A stretch of 64,000 nucleotides of DNA from Chrysemys picta bellii (lineage: Eukaryota; Chordata; Testudines; Emydidae): the NCBI RefSeq assembly GCF_011386835.1, contig NC_088797.1, forward strand, positions 64,381,587-64,445,586, in the 5' to 3' direction. The position numbers were made by a program, and so were the translations under genes. Each line of letters opens with the position of its first letter. Position 1 is the first letter of the stretch. A model generated the notes under the pieces. That model ran no database searches. It was not told where the DNA came from and saw only the letters and a program-made list of their open reading frames with translations. Shown here piece by piece: positions 22,534-40,404 of this stretch.

Positions 22534-23330
22534 ACATCTAGAATGAAGTATCTGTAGTGGACTTTTGGTGAAGAAGTTGTAGGTATTGGTCTCAGATGCA
22601 TGGCTTTAACTATTCTTTTCACCTCAAGAACAGTTATCACTATTAACTCATTTGACTGGAAGTTGCTTGAAGGTGGTGGTAGACATTTTAACAATATTGC
22701 TTCCTCGTGCAAGATTTGGCAGCTTCAATTAATGGTGCAGCAATTACCATACAGTACATTGTACTCTGTTTCTCAGACTTGTGTATGCAAACAAAGACAA
22801 GTCTCTGTTTTTGCTTTGAGATTTTTCTTCATACTGACCATCACATGATGTGAGGCCATAATAGTCTAGGAATGTAGTTTAGTGTAAAGGTAGCAAGCAA
22901 AAACAAAGTACAATGTGCAGTTTTTTGAATGGCACAAAACTTGCAGTCTCTCCTATTTGCTAGGACTCAGTATTGTATATTGTGGCTTCTTGAAACAATG
23001 CTTTCTAAATAAAGATCTGAAAAAAGGTACAATATTAACCAAATGTTGACTTCAGATTGTGTTTCAGATGTACTCTCGCATCACTGACAAGAAATATAAG
23101 TGAGTTAAGTCATTTAGAATAATGATATCAGTATTTTTCTTTTATACGAAGAGTATTCAATGTGTGCATATGTTTTTGCCAGGTTCATATAATGGTTTAG
23201 GTTTTACTTCCATTTTTTCCTTACATTAATGGTCTTCTAAGCTGAGTTGTGATTAACCTCCTTCCTATATCCTTCCATTTAAAGTGGTCATAACAAATTA
23301 TTTTCAAATGGACTCTCCATATTCTCACTA
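22534..23330. other. Intronic DNA, nothing recognised
   Basis: No repeat family, exon or RNA gene recognised. Confidence 0.55.
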
Positions 23331-25254
23331 TTGAGAGAGATGCCCAGGGTGCAGCAGGCTGGTGAAACAATCTGAAAGTGGTGCCTTTTGGGACTCCTTT
23401 GGTCTGAATATTTTGCTGATGAGGTTATAAGAGGGGAAGGGGCGCTCTAACCTCCTCCGCAATTCTTTTCACATGCAATTGTGGACAGACCTGAAACTTC
23501 TAGCCTGTCTCCATTGACCTTTGTCAGACTTTCTGTTGATTTATTAAAAAATTGTAAGTGGTGGTTAAGATAGTTAATGTTAGTTTTAGTAAACAGGTAA
23601 TATATTAGCTAGTTTTATGGTTGTCAAACTCTCTGTGCTCACAGGTGTGATTTGCAGTTCTGTCAGGATCAGATATGGCAGATTGCACAGTAAAGAGGTC
23701 AGGGTTCAAACAGCGTGCTTCCAAGGGCATTCCATGCTTCAGATTCCTACGTTCAGGGCCTCACATGTCTTTGTGATACACATTTCCCATCTCAGTATTT
23801 TCTGTGTCCTTCAACCCATGGACTAGGAAGAGGAGAGAGAATCCTTTTCAGCCCTTCTTTCATTCAGAGGTCCTAGCAGCCAGGTCTGCAGGTTTTAACC
23901 CAGTAGGATCTTTGGGTTTTGTGCAAGGCCCTAAGAAACAGTCTCCTGTTCCAAGCAGGTTCTAAGAAATCAGCTCCAGGATCCCTATTGACCCCTATTT
24001 CTGGATTTGGAGCAAAGAAAATCATGTTGGATTTAGTGACTAAGATTCCATTTACTAATTTGGAAGTTACTTCAGAGCGCAGGGATACAATGTTTTCTAG
24101 CCAAGTACATCAGTTTCTAAGAACCCAAGATTCAAAAGTGAAGTGCTGAAACTCCTTCTGCTTAGAAGGAACATTGCACTAAGGAGAAGGCTTCAGATGC
24201 TTCATGGTGATGTTGCTAGCATGAGGAGAATTTCCAGCCTCTCTTCAGCTTTAATATGTAAGTATGCTAATAGCTGCAGCTTCAGCTTCAGAAAGATTCA
24301 AGAGCTCAGTCTGCACTGGTTGATAAAGATCAAAAGATGGATTGCATTGACAAAAAGATATATTTATCAGCCTCTTTGGTCACCAGGATAGCCAATATTA
24401 ATATTTCCCAGATACCAATACCGTTTAAGGGACAAGATGGCTATTTGCTCAGAAACTGTCTGAGGATTAGAGTAAACTTGCTATTGCTGTAACTCTGAAG
24501 AGCTGTTGGTGCAGTCTGAAAGCACCAGTTGACTATTTAGGCTCGGTTTCTAGATCTGTCTTTTCAGCTTTCTCCTCAAGATGACATTCCTGTGTAAAGT
24601 CTTTAGGATTATCTGCTGAGACCCAAGAGCAGAAGACCTTCCTTCTGCTGGCAAAGGTCTCTTCACAATGGAGAAGCTGAGGAAAACCAGTTCAATTGCT
24701 CAATCTCTGGATTTTTCTTTGCCTCAGAAATGGAGGCACTGCTTACCAGTATCAGACAGTAGTACCCTGTGCTGTTTATACCCTCCTCTCAGGTGGCCAT
24801 ACCAACAACAGCAGAGGAAAGCCTTTCAAATGAAGCCTAAAGAGATATGATCTGGTTCATCTTTCAACCCAGCATCCTCATTCTGGAGAATCCAGGCCAT
24901 ATGGGATATTTGAGAGCCACAAACCAATCTTAAACACAACTTTGTTTCCCTTTTCCCTACTTTTAGAGAATAATAGTCTCTGTTACACGTGGCATGAAGA
25001 GGAATTGCTATGGGTCATTGAGCTCTAGAGGTCATTCAAAAAGACTGTAATCTAATTTGACTCTGTGACACTTCCCCCATATGTTTTCAAGGTTCCTTCT
25101 TACAAGACAGTGGTAAAAGACAAAGTGCAATCCTTCCCGCAGTTGGGAGCAATAGAAGAACTCTCTATGGAATTTAGGGGAATAATAAAGGGCACAGGAT
25201 CCAGAGATGTTTGGGAAAGTTACACATAAACATCTTGGAGCAGTAGGTAGTGAG

Positions 25255-25464
25255 TAGGAATGTGAATAGCATTTAAAAAGCTAACCGTAAAAACGATTAA
25301 AAATATTTTGTTTAAACGGTTAACTGATTAAGTGGCTGGGCCCGATCCGGCCGGCGGTGGTGCTGGCTGGGTCCGATCCAGCTGGCGCGGGAGTTAACGT
25401 TTAAGGCGGGTTAACCAGTAAGACTAATGCTTACCATTTAATCGGTTAACATTTTACATCCCTA
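25255..25464. mobile_element. Short hAT-type element, 210 bp, inside the DIRS copy
   Basis: Left end TAGGAATGTGAATAGC with 'gctaaccg' and right end 'aatcggttaacattttacat' then CCCTA form imperfect inverted repeats (consensus start TAGGGATGTAAA). Flanking 8-mers GTAGTGAG and CTAGAGAG agree at 6 of 8. The core is GC-rich ('ggcccgatccggcc'). Confidence 0.65.
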
Positions 25465-26330
25465 CTAGAGAGAGGGGCCCTCGATCCTTCTTCCTCAAGA
25501 TTCAAGAAGATCGCATAGTCTGTGATCATATGTACTAATCAACGAGGGAGTTGATTCCAAGCAATTCTGCTAAGTGGCAGTAGTTCATTAGGAACTGTAT
25601 TTATCATATTTAGCAGGTGGTTTTCCATCTTGCAGGAAGAGACAGTACCCTTATGTGCCAGCTCAACCAAAATCTTCAAAACCAAATAAGTGGTCTGTGA
25701 AATGGTAAGTACTAGACTGGATTTTCCACAGTGGGGGTGTCCAGCGAAAGACCTTAGTCTGGACACCAAATGCAAAAGATTCTGCTCATCAGGCGGCCTA
25801 GAAAATAATTCCATAAAAGATGTTTTTCTCCTGAACTACAGAAGAACCCACCTCTGCACCTTTCCCCCCCCCCCCACCCCATTCCCTTCATATCAAGGAG
25901 TCTTTGGAAAATCAGAGGAGAAAATGCCAGAATAATACTTATTGCATCAGCATGATAGGTATTCTGAGTTGCTTCAAATGTCTTGGTTCTTATGAATTTC
26001 ACTGGAATTATTGTTTGAGAAGAACAGATAGATCCAGCATCCAACCCAGAATCTGTTCACCTTGCTGCTTGGGCCGTGGGACTTTGACTGTTCCAGGACC
26101 ATGCTGCTCAAAATCAAGTTCATGAGTTCCTGATGAATTACAAGAAATAATCTTCTCCTGCTTGTTACTTACACAGTTGGAAAAGTCTTTTGCTGGGGAC
26201 AAACAAACAATATTATCTCTCCAATTTCAGTCCCAATATCATCAATCATCAAAAATTTTCTCTCTCCAGTACCTTGTCCCTATGCTCTCTAGTAATGTAT
26301 ATAGGAGCTCTTTCCGCTCATCATCTAGTA

Positions 26331-26663
26331 CAGAGGTCCCCAAACTATGGGGCATAGATGAATGTTCGGGGGGGCGCAGTGGGACCCGGGGAGGGAGCGC
26401 CACCAGCCTTGCTTTGGCCCCAAAGCGCTCCCCTGAACAAAGCCTTGGACCCCGGCCACGGCTTCTGCTTCCATCCCCAGCTGCAGCTCTGCTCTCACCC
26501 CTGGCCACAACTTTGTTCCTGGCCCCAGACCCGCCCCCAGCTGCAGCCACAGCCTCGGCCCCTTACTCCAATCCCCCACCCCAGCCGCGGCCTGGTTCCT
26601 GTAATGGGGGTGGCATGGACAGGGTGGGCAGGGGCACGACCGTGAAAAGTTTGGGGACCCTTG
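26331..26663. mobile_element. Non-autonomous hAT element, 333 bp, inside the DIRS copy
   Basis: Inverted ends CAGAGGTCCCCAAACT and AGTTTGGGGACCCTTG. Flanks ATCTAGTA (26323-26330) and ATCTAGAA (26664-26671) match at 7 of 8. GC-rich core; overlapping open frames on both strands (for example 26162-26788) are chance. Confidence 0.85.
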
Positions 26664-26894
26664 ATCTAGAAGAAGACAGCAAGCGTGTGTTCAGTCACTC
26701 TACAGTGAAAGACCCAACAACAATTTGGGACCTGAACTTAGACCTCATAGGGTTATTGAAGCCCTCCTTGAAACCAATGGACAATTAGTTTCTATTTAAT
26801 TTCTCTGTGAAAACAGCATTCTTTATTGTCATAACATTTGCAGGAAGGGTCAGTGAGCTTCAGGCTCTTATGGCTGACCTTCATTTTACAGTAT

Positions 26895-27099
26895 CAGAGG
26901 GGTAGCCGTGTTAGACTGAATCTGTAAAAAACAACAGAGGGTCCTGTGGCACCTTTGAGACTAACAGAAGTACTGGGAGCATAAGCTTTCGTGGGTAAGA
27001 ACGTCACTTCTTGCATCTGAAGAAGTGAGGTTCTTACCCACGAAAGCTTATGCTCCCAGTACTTCTGTTAGTCTCAAAGGTGGCACAGGACCCTCTGTT
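26895..27099. mobile_element. Palindromic hammerhead-bearing retroelement inside the DIRS recombinase region
   Basis: Same family as 14400-14622 but arranged head-first: a 5' head ('cagaggggtagccgtgtt...', to about 26930), then a left arm to about 27010, a 9-nt turn and a right arm to 27099. The arms differ by only a few bases. The flanking duplication CCTTCATTTTACAGTAT (26878-26894 and 27100-27116) is 17 bp, though its last 3 bases may belong to the element start. The long duplication fits target-primed reverse transcription. Confidence 0.8.
27013..27053 (+). ncRNA. Hammerhead-ribozyme-like motif
   Basis: Same 41-nt layout as 14495-14535 and every core base kept: GCAT (27013-27016), CTGAAGA (27017-27023), helix II to 27041, GAAA (27042-27045), AGCT overlapping its last A, cleavage T at 27049, ATGC (27050-27053). 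The opposite arm lacks the CTGA part, so only this strand carries a full motif. Confidence 0.6.
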
Positions 27100-27322
27100 C
27101 CTTCATTTTACAGTATTTCATGAGGATGAAATTTTCCTTCACCCTCATCTTTCCCAAAGTGCTAAATGATTATTATGAGACTCTGGCAATAAATCTGTCA
27201 GCATTCTTTCCAAGACCACTTCCCATTGAAAAAAAGCTCAGTTACATTAATTAAATGTGAATCATCGATTTCAGTAGATCCAAAGAATCCAGAAAATCAC
27301 CCATGTTTTTCATTGCCTATAG

Positions 27323-27513
27323 TAGTGGTCTCAACCTATTTACCAGTGTGAGCCACATATGCAGCTCTCTATGTGTTTGTTATGTGGTTCGCATCCACAC
27401 AATATATATATATACTTCCTGTATGTCCCTGAAAATGTCACATGGGCCCCGGCTGTGTGCTGATTGGGTTGCAAGTGGCCCACAGGCTCAGGACCACAGG
27501 TTGAGAACTACTG
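27323..27513. mobile_element. Short hAT element, 191 bp
   Basis: Ends TAGTGGTCTCAACC and GGTTGAGAACTACTG (mirror of CAGTAGTTCTCAACC), with a perfect 8-bp duplication GCCTATAG at 27315-27322 and 27514-27521. A (TA)n run lies inside near 27401-27416. Confidence 0.9.
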
Positions 27514-28185
27514 GCCTATAGGGATAACTATTAGGGAAACGTCATCACTGCCCAACACCCATCCAAATGCATCTGGCTTTACATTGGAAGAGTATTATAA
27601 TTTAGCAGTGTTCTTATGCTGGCTCTTTCCAATAGGGACAAGATCACCTTAATTGTATGCCATAGACATATTCTTGGCAGACCTATGACATGGCACTCAG
27701 TACATAGGTTTACTAAGATTTACTCTTTCAACTTGTGTAAAATCTGACACAAAGACAAAGTAATATTGCAATCCTTATTTAACTAGCACTCCTCAACCCA
27801 CCATTTTGGAGAGGAATATCACGACTAGTTGAACTCCCCGAAGTGGAAATGTGCAAAGGTCACTCAAAGAAGAAACCTTTCAGTATGTGGAGTTTTTTGG
27901 ACAAGCCTCTGCACAGTCACGCTGCCAGTCCGCTGTCCCCTCTTCCTCAGAGTTCTGTTCCTGTGCCAGGCTTTGAAGTTCAGGTGGAAGGAACTGAGGC
28001 AGTGAGCATGCTCCACCCCCTTTTCATACGCATGCATCTGGAATGTTCAGAGGTGTGCGCAGGCACCTCAGCAGTGGTACCTGAAGAATCTATGCCTGCT
28101 GTATCATGGGCACATCTCTCAGTAACAGGAATGCACAGAGACTCATCTCAAAGCGCTTCAGTAAGTAACCTTTATTTCTGATACA

Positions 28186-30429
<2,244 letters not shown>

Positions 30430-31439
30430 TAGAAGTTTTTCTTGTTCTTGAATGATATGAGTGCAGATAAAATAGAAGTCTACCTTTTGATTTGGAATAT
30501 ATTTGCAATATTTGACCTTGAAAATGTAATACACAATAAAGATGCAGTATTAACAATAACATTTATTTGGGAAGTTGAGGCAGGCTGGCTCTTCTATTTT
30601 TGTTTCATGTTCTGAGTATATAGGGTGCATGATAATGGAAGGGTGTTAGTATAATAATCGACAGTAGCTTCTTGTTATTGAGCCTTAAACTCTGTTGTTC
30701 TAGACAAAGGACTGTGTACAGGAAAACCTTGGAAGGCAGTAGATAATCTCAAAGTTTGTCTGTTAATTGTAGATGAAAGTTGATTGGCACATCACTATGA
30801 GTGATGAAAAATATTAATGTAATTAGTGTATTTAAAGAGGGTAGATACTAGTTAATCAGTCCAGTGCTGTCACTATATGGAAGGATGAAAAGTGAGATTT
30901 TTTTTTTGTCACTGATGTTCACAAGTTAATATGAGAACTGTAACTCAACAGAGGTGAGTGAGACAATGAATGATGTCCTGAAATTGTGACTGAATAATTA
31001 GAATAAGCATAACATTGAACTATCCACTGCTATATGTTTTATTTGTATTTGAGATTTTTATTTGTTATTTTTAACTAATCTGCATATCATTGAAGTTTCA
31101 CACTCATGACACGCTATTTGTCTCATCATGTCTTAATTAAATAGTAAGTGCCTCATGACAGGGACCATAAATTCCAGTTTGGTTGTACAAAACATTGTGC
31201 TATTGGACTCTCATCATGATTGGAGCATTTTGGGTGCATTTCCAATACAACCAATAAAAACGAAGAGTTTTGAAGAAGAGAATGAAGATACAGTAGCTCG
31301 TTCTGAGCATGTTCCTTCTTTTTATTTTCTCTGCACAAAAAGGTTTCCTCTTTACTGTTGTTGACACGTGCTGATTTTTAATGATGGTTGCTGAAGACTT
31401 GAGATGTCTGTCATGCTTTCTGGAGTGACTCACGACCAT

Positions 31440-32450
31440 GAGTGCCAACCTCAGGGCAGACTGTCAAGAAGCAGGGCAGAGACCCCAAACCCATTGTATG
31501 GTCTATAATTAGATTTCACCAATCCAGTAACAATTGTGAACTCCTAAAGCACTATAACAGTCTTCCTATGGAGTCACAGACCATTCCCCTGGGCATTCCA
31601 GTCTATCTTGCCACCCAGGCAAGCTGGACTTAGTGATGATTGCTATATACCAAAGATCACAAAAGATTCAGGTTCCTTCAAGTCCCAAGAGACCAGTTAC
31701 TTACCTCAGGTCAATTTGTACCTTAGACCTCTTGCTAAAAATAATGCTTGTAGACAATCCTATAATAAACTAATTAAAGATTTATTAACTAGGAAAAAGA
31801 AATGAGAGTTATTACAAGATTAAAGTAGGCACACACATATATACACACACGAGTTACAGTCAGTGGTTTTAAAAGGTGACAGAACTGTAGTAATGTCAGC
31901 TCTGAATGTCTTTTAGAGCTAACCCAGCTTGACCCTAGGGATGCCTGCTTGTGTTTGGTAGCTCCAGCCACGTGAGAGTCCAAACAGCAAAAGAGATCAA
32001 AAATATTATTGTCAGCTACTTTTATTTCCTTCTTCCAGAATTCAAGCTGATGGGACGAGCTCTTTTGCACATAGCCTATGCATGGGAGTGAAGGGACAGT
32101 TAACAAATATGTGATGTCTCACAAAGGCCCATTTAGTTTTGATAGGCCTTCTTGATGAGCAAGAGACAATCCCTTTTTACAGTAATAAAGTAAAAAATTA
32201 AATATCTTACAGCATGTGATAAAGAAATTATAAGTGATATTAATGCATACAGCAATTTACAAGCATTTCATATAGTCTAAAACTAAACAAGTTGTAAGTT
32301 CAATAACCATCTTAATCATCCTAACACACAGGTGAAACAGATTGGTTTCTAGCAACAAATTTGTCAGTGCTTGGCTGAGGCCTGAAGCCTTGGCAAGAGT
32401 TGGCACCTGGTCTGCCAGCATCACAATTATCTATCTTATGCTATAATTGT
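31440..32450. repeat. Possible turtle LTR-like repeat (tentative)
   Basis: The run 'aaagatttattaactagga' followed by 'atgagagttattacaag' near 31775-31822 and the AC/TA-rich stretch near 31828-31850 resemble a repeat I recall as frequent in turtle introns. No paired ends or target duplication were found, so class and limits are open. Confidence 0.25.
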
Positions 32451-32520
32451 ACAGGATAGAGATCAGTTCAACCTAGTTCATGCTTTTATGAATAAGTAGG
32501 CAGAAGAATGTCTAGATTTG

Positions 32521-32650
32521 ATCATAGAATATCAGGGTTGGAAGGGTCCTCAGGAGGTCATCTAATCCAAACCCCTGCTCAAAGCAGGACCAATTCCCAA
32601 GTAAATCATCCCAGCCAGGGCTTTGTCAAGCCTGACCTTAAAAACTTTAA
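32521..32650 (-). repeat. CR1 LINE 3' end fragment (minus strand)
   Basis: 'atcatagaatatcagggttg' then 'gaagggtcctcaggaggtca' is the complement of the CR1 3' UTR end, and closely matches 49523-49650 of the younger CR1 here. About 130 bp remain; strongly 5'-truncated, as usual for CR1. Confidence 0.9.
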
Positions 32651-33169
32651 AAACAGTTTTTGCTATTTTTGCCTAACCATCTTGGGGGGTTGGCTTATAA
32701 ACGAACGGACTAATGAATGAGTATATACAGTAAGTTTCAGCTTCAGTATTTCTCTCCTTCTAGACAATTTAAAGTGTATTTATGTCTATTTCCAGTCTTA
32801 ATTATGTCAGCACTAATTAATGGATCAAAAATCTTAGTACCTGCAAACAGTAAAATGAATTGTAAATGTATTGATTTCCTAAAGGGAAAATAGTGATTAG
32901 TCCAGATTCCAACTATGCAGAATTAGCCCTGGTTTGGTTTGTAAAGCAAAACACTCTGTGGCAGAGTCACTTTCCTTTCTTAGGAGGACAAACTAATAAA
33001 AGGTAATCCCATTAGAGACAAATGTTGTCTATAGAAATGAATTGGCTTTAAAACAGGACTACTGTTCTCATCTGGAATAGCAACTGATATATTTTTCTGA
33101 AACTGTTAAATTTTTATTCAGTGGCATTAGTTAGCTTCAGTGGAGTCTGCTGAACAAAGTAACCTTTTC

Positions 33170-33463
33170 TCAGGGTACGTCTATACCCAGCCGCTAGTTC
33201 GGCGGCTGGCAATAGAACTTCTGGGTTTGACTTATCGCGTCTTGTCTGGACGCGATAAGTCGAACCCGGAAGTGCTCGCCGTCGACTGCGGTACTCCAGC
33301 TCGGCGAGAGGAGTACCGCGAAGTCGATGGGGGAGCCTGCCTGCCACGTGTGGACTGAGGTAAGTTCGAACTAAGGTACTTCGAACTTCAGCTACGTTAT
33401 CCACGTAGCTGAAGTTGCGTACCTTAGTTCGATTTGGGGGTTTAGTGTAGACCAAGCCTCAGA
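33170..33463. mobile_element. MITE with four successive hairpins
   Basis: Imperfect terminal inverted repeats TCAGGGTACGTCTATAC and mirror GTGTAGACCAAGCCTCAGA. Inside: hairpin 1, CAGCCGC/GCGGCTG (33188-33208); hairpin 2, a 19-bp stem with one mismatch (33223-33241 with 33249-33267, loop 7 nt); hairpin 3, GCGGTACTCC/GGAGTACCGC (33288-33319); hairpin 4, outer stem 33367-33379 with 33419-33431 and inner 14-bp stem 33384-33397 with 33403-33416, loop TATCC. No coding capacity. Superfamily not determined. Confidence 0.75.
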
Positions 33464-33494
33464 GTCCCTAGCGCCCCCCCACAACCCCAATATA

Positions 33495-34416
33495 TGGCTC
33501 TCTAGGCCTAGGACCATGGCACACTTTGGGAAAACTTTACTGCCTGCCCTGCACATTATCAAGAAGCAGCTTGCTTTGCAAAAGGCTTGATTGGTTCACT
33601 TGCCCTTGGAAACCCAGAATGCTCTCTGATAGTATGCTTGCGGATTGCTGATCAGAAAAGAATTGGTTAACGCTGATCTGAGTTGAGCTGCTGCTCTTTG
33701 CAAAGGGGATGTGGATTGCTGTTTGCAAAGGGGATAAAATTGATTGCAGATTGTTGGGATAGAGAGTACTAAGGAAGTTCTTCCCATAGAATTGTAGAAT
33801 ACTTCTGGATGACGCCTGGGACTAGGGTTGCCAGGCATCCGGTTTTCTGCACCCCAAACTTCTCATCTCCAGCTCCATCTCAGAGCCTGCATCCCCAGTG
33901 AGAGCACTCTGCCCCAGCCTGGAACCGTCTCCTGCGCCCTGAACCCCTTCCCCCCCCCCATCTCGGAGCCCCCTCCTGTACCCCAAACCTGTCATCTCAA
34001 GCCCCAGCTGGAGCCCTTACCCCTTCTTGCACCCCAACCCTCTGCCCCAGCCCAGTTAAAATGAGCACGTGAGCGAGGGTGGGGGAGAGTGAGCGACAGA
34101 GGGTGGATGGAGTGAGCAGTGGGCGGGACCTCCGGAAAGAGATGGGGCAGAGGGCAGGGCAAAGGTGTTCGGTTTTCTGCAAATAGAAAGTTGGCAACCT
34201 TGCTTGGGACCTGAGTCAAGTGGAGCTGCATCTTCGCTGCAAAGCAATAGGGCTCACCTCTGGGTCCCAGCTTGTCTCGAACGTGGACCCTTTAGCCCTG
34301 CAGGGTCCGGGACCCTGAGTCTGAACCCCGGGTTAGCACCATTGGAGTGTAGACACAGTGGGGGTTAGCCTGGAGCCCAGGTTCAAACACAGGCTTACAT
34401 TGCAGTGTAGACATAT
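33495..34416. mobile_element. MITE-like repeat interrupted by a hAT element
   Basis: The right end 'cattgcagtgtagacatatc' (to about 34416) and an internal partner 'ggagtgtagacac' near 34344 belong to the 'GTCTACACTGCAA' class of turtle MITEs. The left limit is approximate. The element is split by the hAT at 33823-34202, whose duplication CCTGGGAC/CTTGGGAC marks the pre-insertion site. Confidence 0.45.
33823..34202. mobile_element. Non-autonomous hAT element, 380 bp
   Basis: Left TAGGGTTGCCAGGCATCCGG, right end complement CAAGGTTGCCAACTTT. A subterminal 'tccggttttctgc' on the left recurs as 'ttcggttttctgc' near the right end in the same orientation. Flanks CCTGGGAC (33815-33822) and CTTGGGAC (34203-34210) agree at 7 of 8. 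GC-rich 'ccccagc' core. Confidence 0.85.
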
Positions 34417-35460
34417 CCACACACACACAAATCATAATTAGCAATAACTGGCAGTATCTGCAGATAGACCAATGATTGAATGGGCTGAGAAAGTGAGTTT
34501 CAGCCCCCTCCCTCCCGCCCCGCCCCTGCCCCAGGAAGTGATCCCGCCAGGCCATGGTTTGCAAAGTGGGGAGGGGAATGTGAGGAAGCTTGTGTTACTC
34601 CTGCCCTCTGTTCTGCGGATAAATAGAGCATTGCTCTTTCAAGATCAGTTAATCTTGCTCCTTTTATCGTCACAAAAATTCAAAAATACGTTTAAATGTA
34701 TTCTTAAGAGCTGTTTTTTCATTCTTCCTTCATGCAATTGCTTTCTCACAGTGCTACTAATAGTTTATTCAGCTGCAGACAGAAGTGAATTTGACTTTTC
34801 AGCTTATTTATCCAAGAACTATTTTCAAGAGTTTGGTTGAATCAAATCCACTAAAAGGTGGAGGAAAAGGTTATTTATGCTTCCTTATCCTTTTAAATTA
34901 TACCTCTGCTTCAGTGAATGATGATCTGGCAGAATATATTCGCCTCAATTCTTTCTCCTATTGCCCTGTAGTTTTTGGAGTTTTGGGTCATTTCAAGTCA
35001 AATTAATTCATATTAGTAGAGGTGGTTCCTAGTATCATAAATCTCTGATAGAAAAAAATAACCCTGCATGCACTGTTTTTTATTTCTCTTTTCCATAGAA
35101 AGGAAGTTTTGCTTTTTCTCCCCTTTACAACAATTTTTATTTTAAAATATGCAGAAGGGTCTAGTGCTTAGAGCGGGGAAGTAGGGGCCAGAACTCTCCC
35201 CATGTGTATAGTGTGTTCGTGGGCAAGTCTTTTTACCTCGGAGTGGTTGTGTTAAATCTTTTCATAGTGGAATTGTATATGTATATGACATACATTTATA
35301 GATTTCTCCGTAAATGTGGATTTTAAAAAATGTTTCTCACATTTGTATGATTTTTCTCTCCGTATATAATTATACATGTTACGTACATATATTTTACATG
35401 GACTATTTAATTGTTTTACGTTGTGGTAGCATTCACACCCTCAGATATAAGTATTTTTAA

Positions 35461-39480
<4,020 letters not shown>

Positions 39481-39482
39481 GG

Positions 39483-39722
39483 CTAAAATTTTCAAATTTG
39501 AGTGACCTAAGTCTATATTTAGGCACCTGAATGGTCTGATTTTTCAGGTACACTGAATACATGCACTACCGTTATTGTGATTATTTAGGCATCTAAATAG
39601 GAGGTCTGATTGTCAGATGACCATCCGCAATTCCTGTTGTGAACTGCAGGTGCTCACACTTCTGAAAGTCAGAGATACTTATTTAGGTTCCTAATTTAGA
39701 CACTTATATTTGAAAAACATTC
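39483..39722. repeat. Palindromic MITE-like repeat ('ttttcaaa...taggcacct')
   Basis: Left 'aaattttcaaatttgagtga' and 'taggcacctgaat' are mirrored by 'aggttcctaatttagacact' and 'tatttgaaaaacatt' on the right. The layout matches a short inverted repeat common in turtle and bird introns. Confidence 0.5.
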
Positions 39723-40090
39723 CAAACATTCGGAATTTAATATAATAAAATCTTTATTAATATCTCCTGGGGGAAAAAAGGGCTGCCTATTGAAGAGAGA
39801 TGGTGACCAGAGCAGAAAAAGAGGATCTTATTCAGATTTTTACTTTTTATTTAACTCTGTTATTCAGTAAACATTGTTATATATTGACATCAAATTTTCT
39901 GCTTATCCAATGACAATGGGCAAAAAATTGAGAAAGGAGGAAGTGCTTGTCTTTATTACAAGTTGCAGTTAACCAGGTGGGATTTTAATTCAGTTCTGAT
40001 GATTGATTCTGCTTCCTCATGAAGACAGAATAATATAAACTTTTCCCAATGTGTTGTATGCTGTTGCCATATTTTTCCTCATGTCCCAGT

Positions 40091-40404
40091 TACCGTATAT
40101 ACTGGATCATAAGCCGGTTCATTTATAAGCCGACCTCCCCCAGGATGGATAAGTAAAAATGGAAAAAATTTTATAACCCATTCATAAGCCGACCCTATAA
40201 TTCAGGGGTCAGCAAACTTTGGCTCCCGGGCCATCACAATAAGCCGATGGTGGGCTGAGATGGTTTGTTTATCTTGAGCATCCACAGGCACGGAGGTAAA
40301 CCTAAGTAAACAAAGTGTCCCGGCGCACCGGCTGCTTATCCTTACGGGCTGGGACAGCAACTGGTGTAAGTAAAAATTCAGCTTATAAACGAGTATATAC
40401 GGTA
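40091..40404. mobile_element. MITE with TACCGTATATAC termini containing a nested hAT fragment
   Basis: Ends TACCGTATATACTGGATCAT and, on the right, the complement TACCGTATATACTCGTTTAT; a second block 'ataagccga' recurs inside. TA-rich ends suggest Tc1/mariner-type transposition. From about 40206 the text 'caggggtcagcaaactttgg' is a hAT-type terminus followed by hAT-like internal sequence ('gcacggaggtaaacctaagt') but no matching right end, so the MITE appears to have incorporated part of a hAT. Confidence 0.65.

Larger units (their letters stand above)
23330..28185 (+). mobile_element. Decayed DIRS-type tyrosine-recombinase retrotransposon
   Basis: In order along the + strand: a gag-proximal repeat (23665-23910, shared with 15645-15965); a gag-like 'PYQQQQRKAFQ' block near 24800; an RT N-terminal block resembling 'LGAIEEL...EFRG' near 25150; an RNase H/bridge block near 25740-25900 ('LSLDTKCKRFC', 'FPPPPTPFPSYQG'); tyrosine-recombinase blocks near 26700 ('WDLNLDL') and 26830 ('ITFAGRVSELQAL'); and a 3' terminal repeat with 'gtcactcaaagaagaaacc' near 27860, the complement of the DIRS start seen at 57317. 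The RT catalytic box (LDDW) is missing, implying an internal deletion around 25250-25500. Four later insertions sit inside. Inactive. Confidence 0.75.

Noticed and set aside
26162..26788. 208-codon open frame
   Set aside because: Runs across a hAT element and its flanks; the composition changes abruptly at the element ends.
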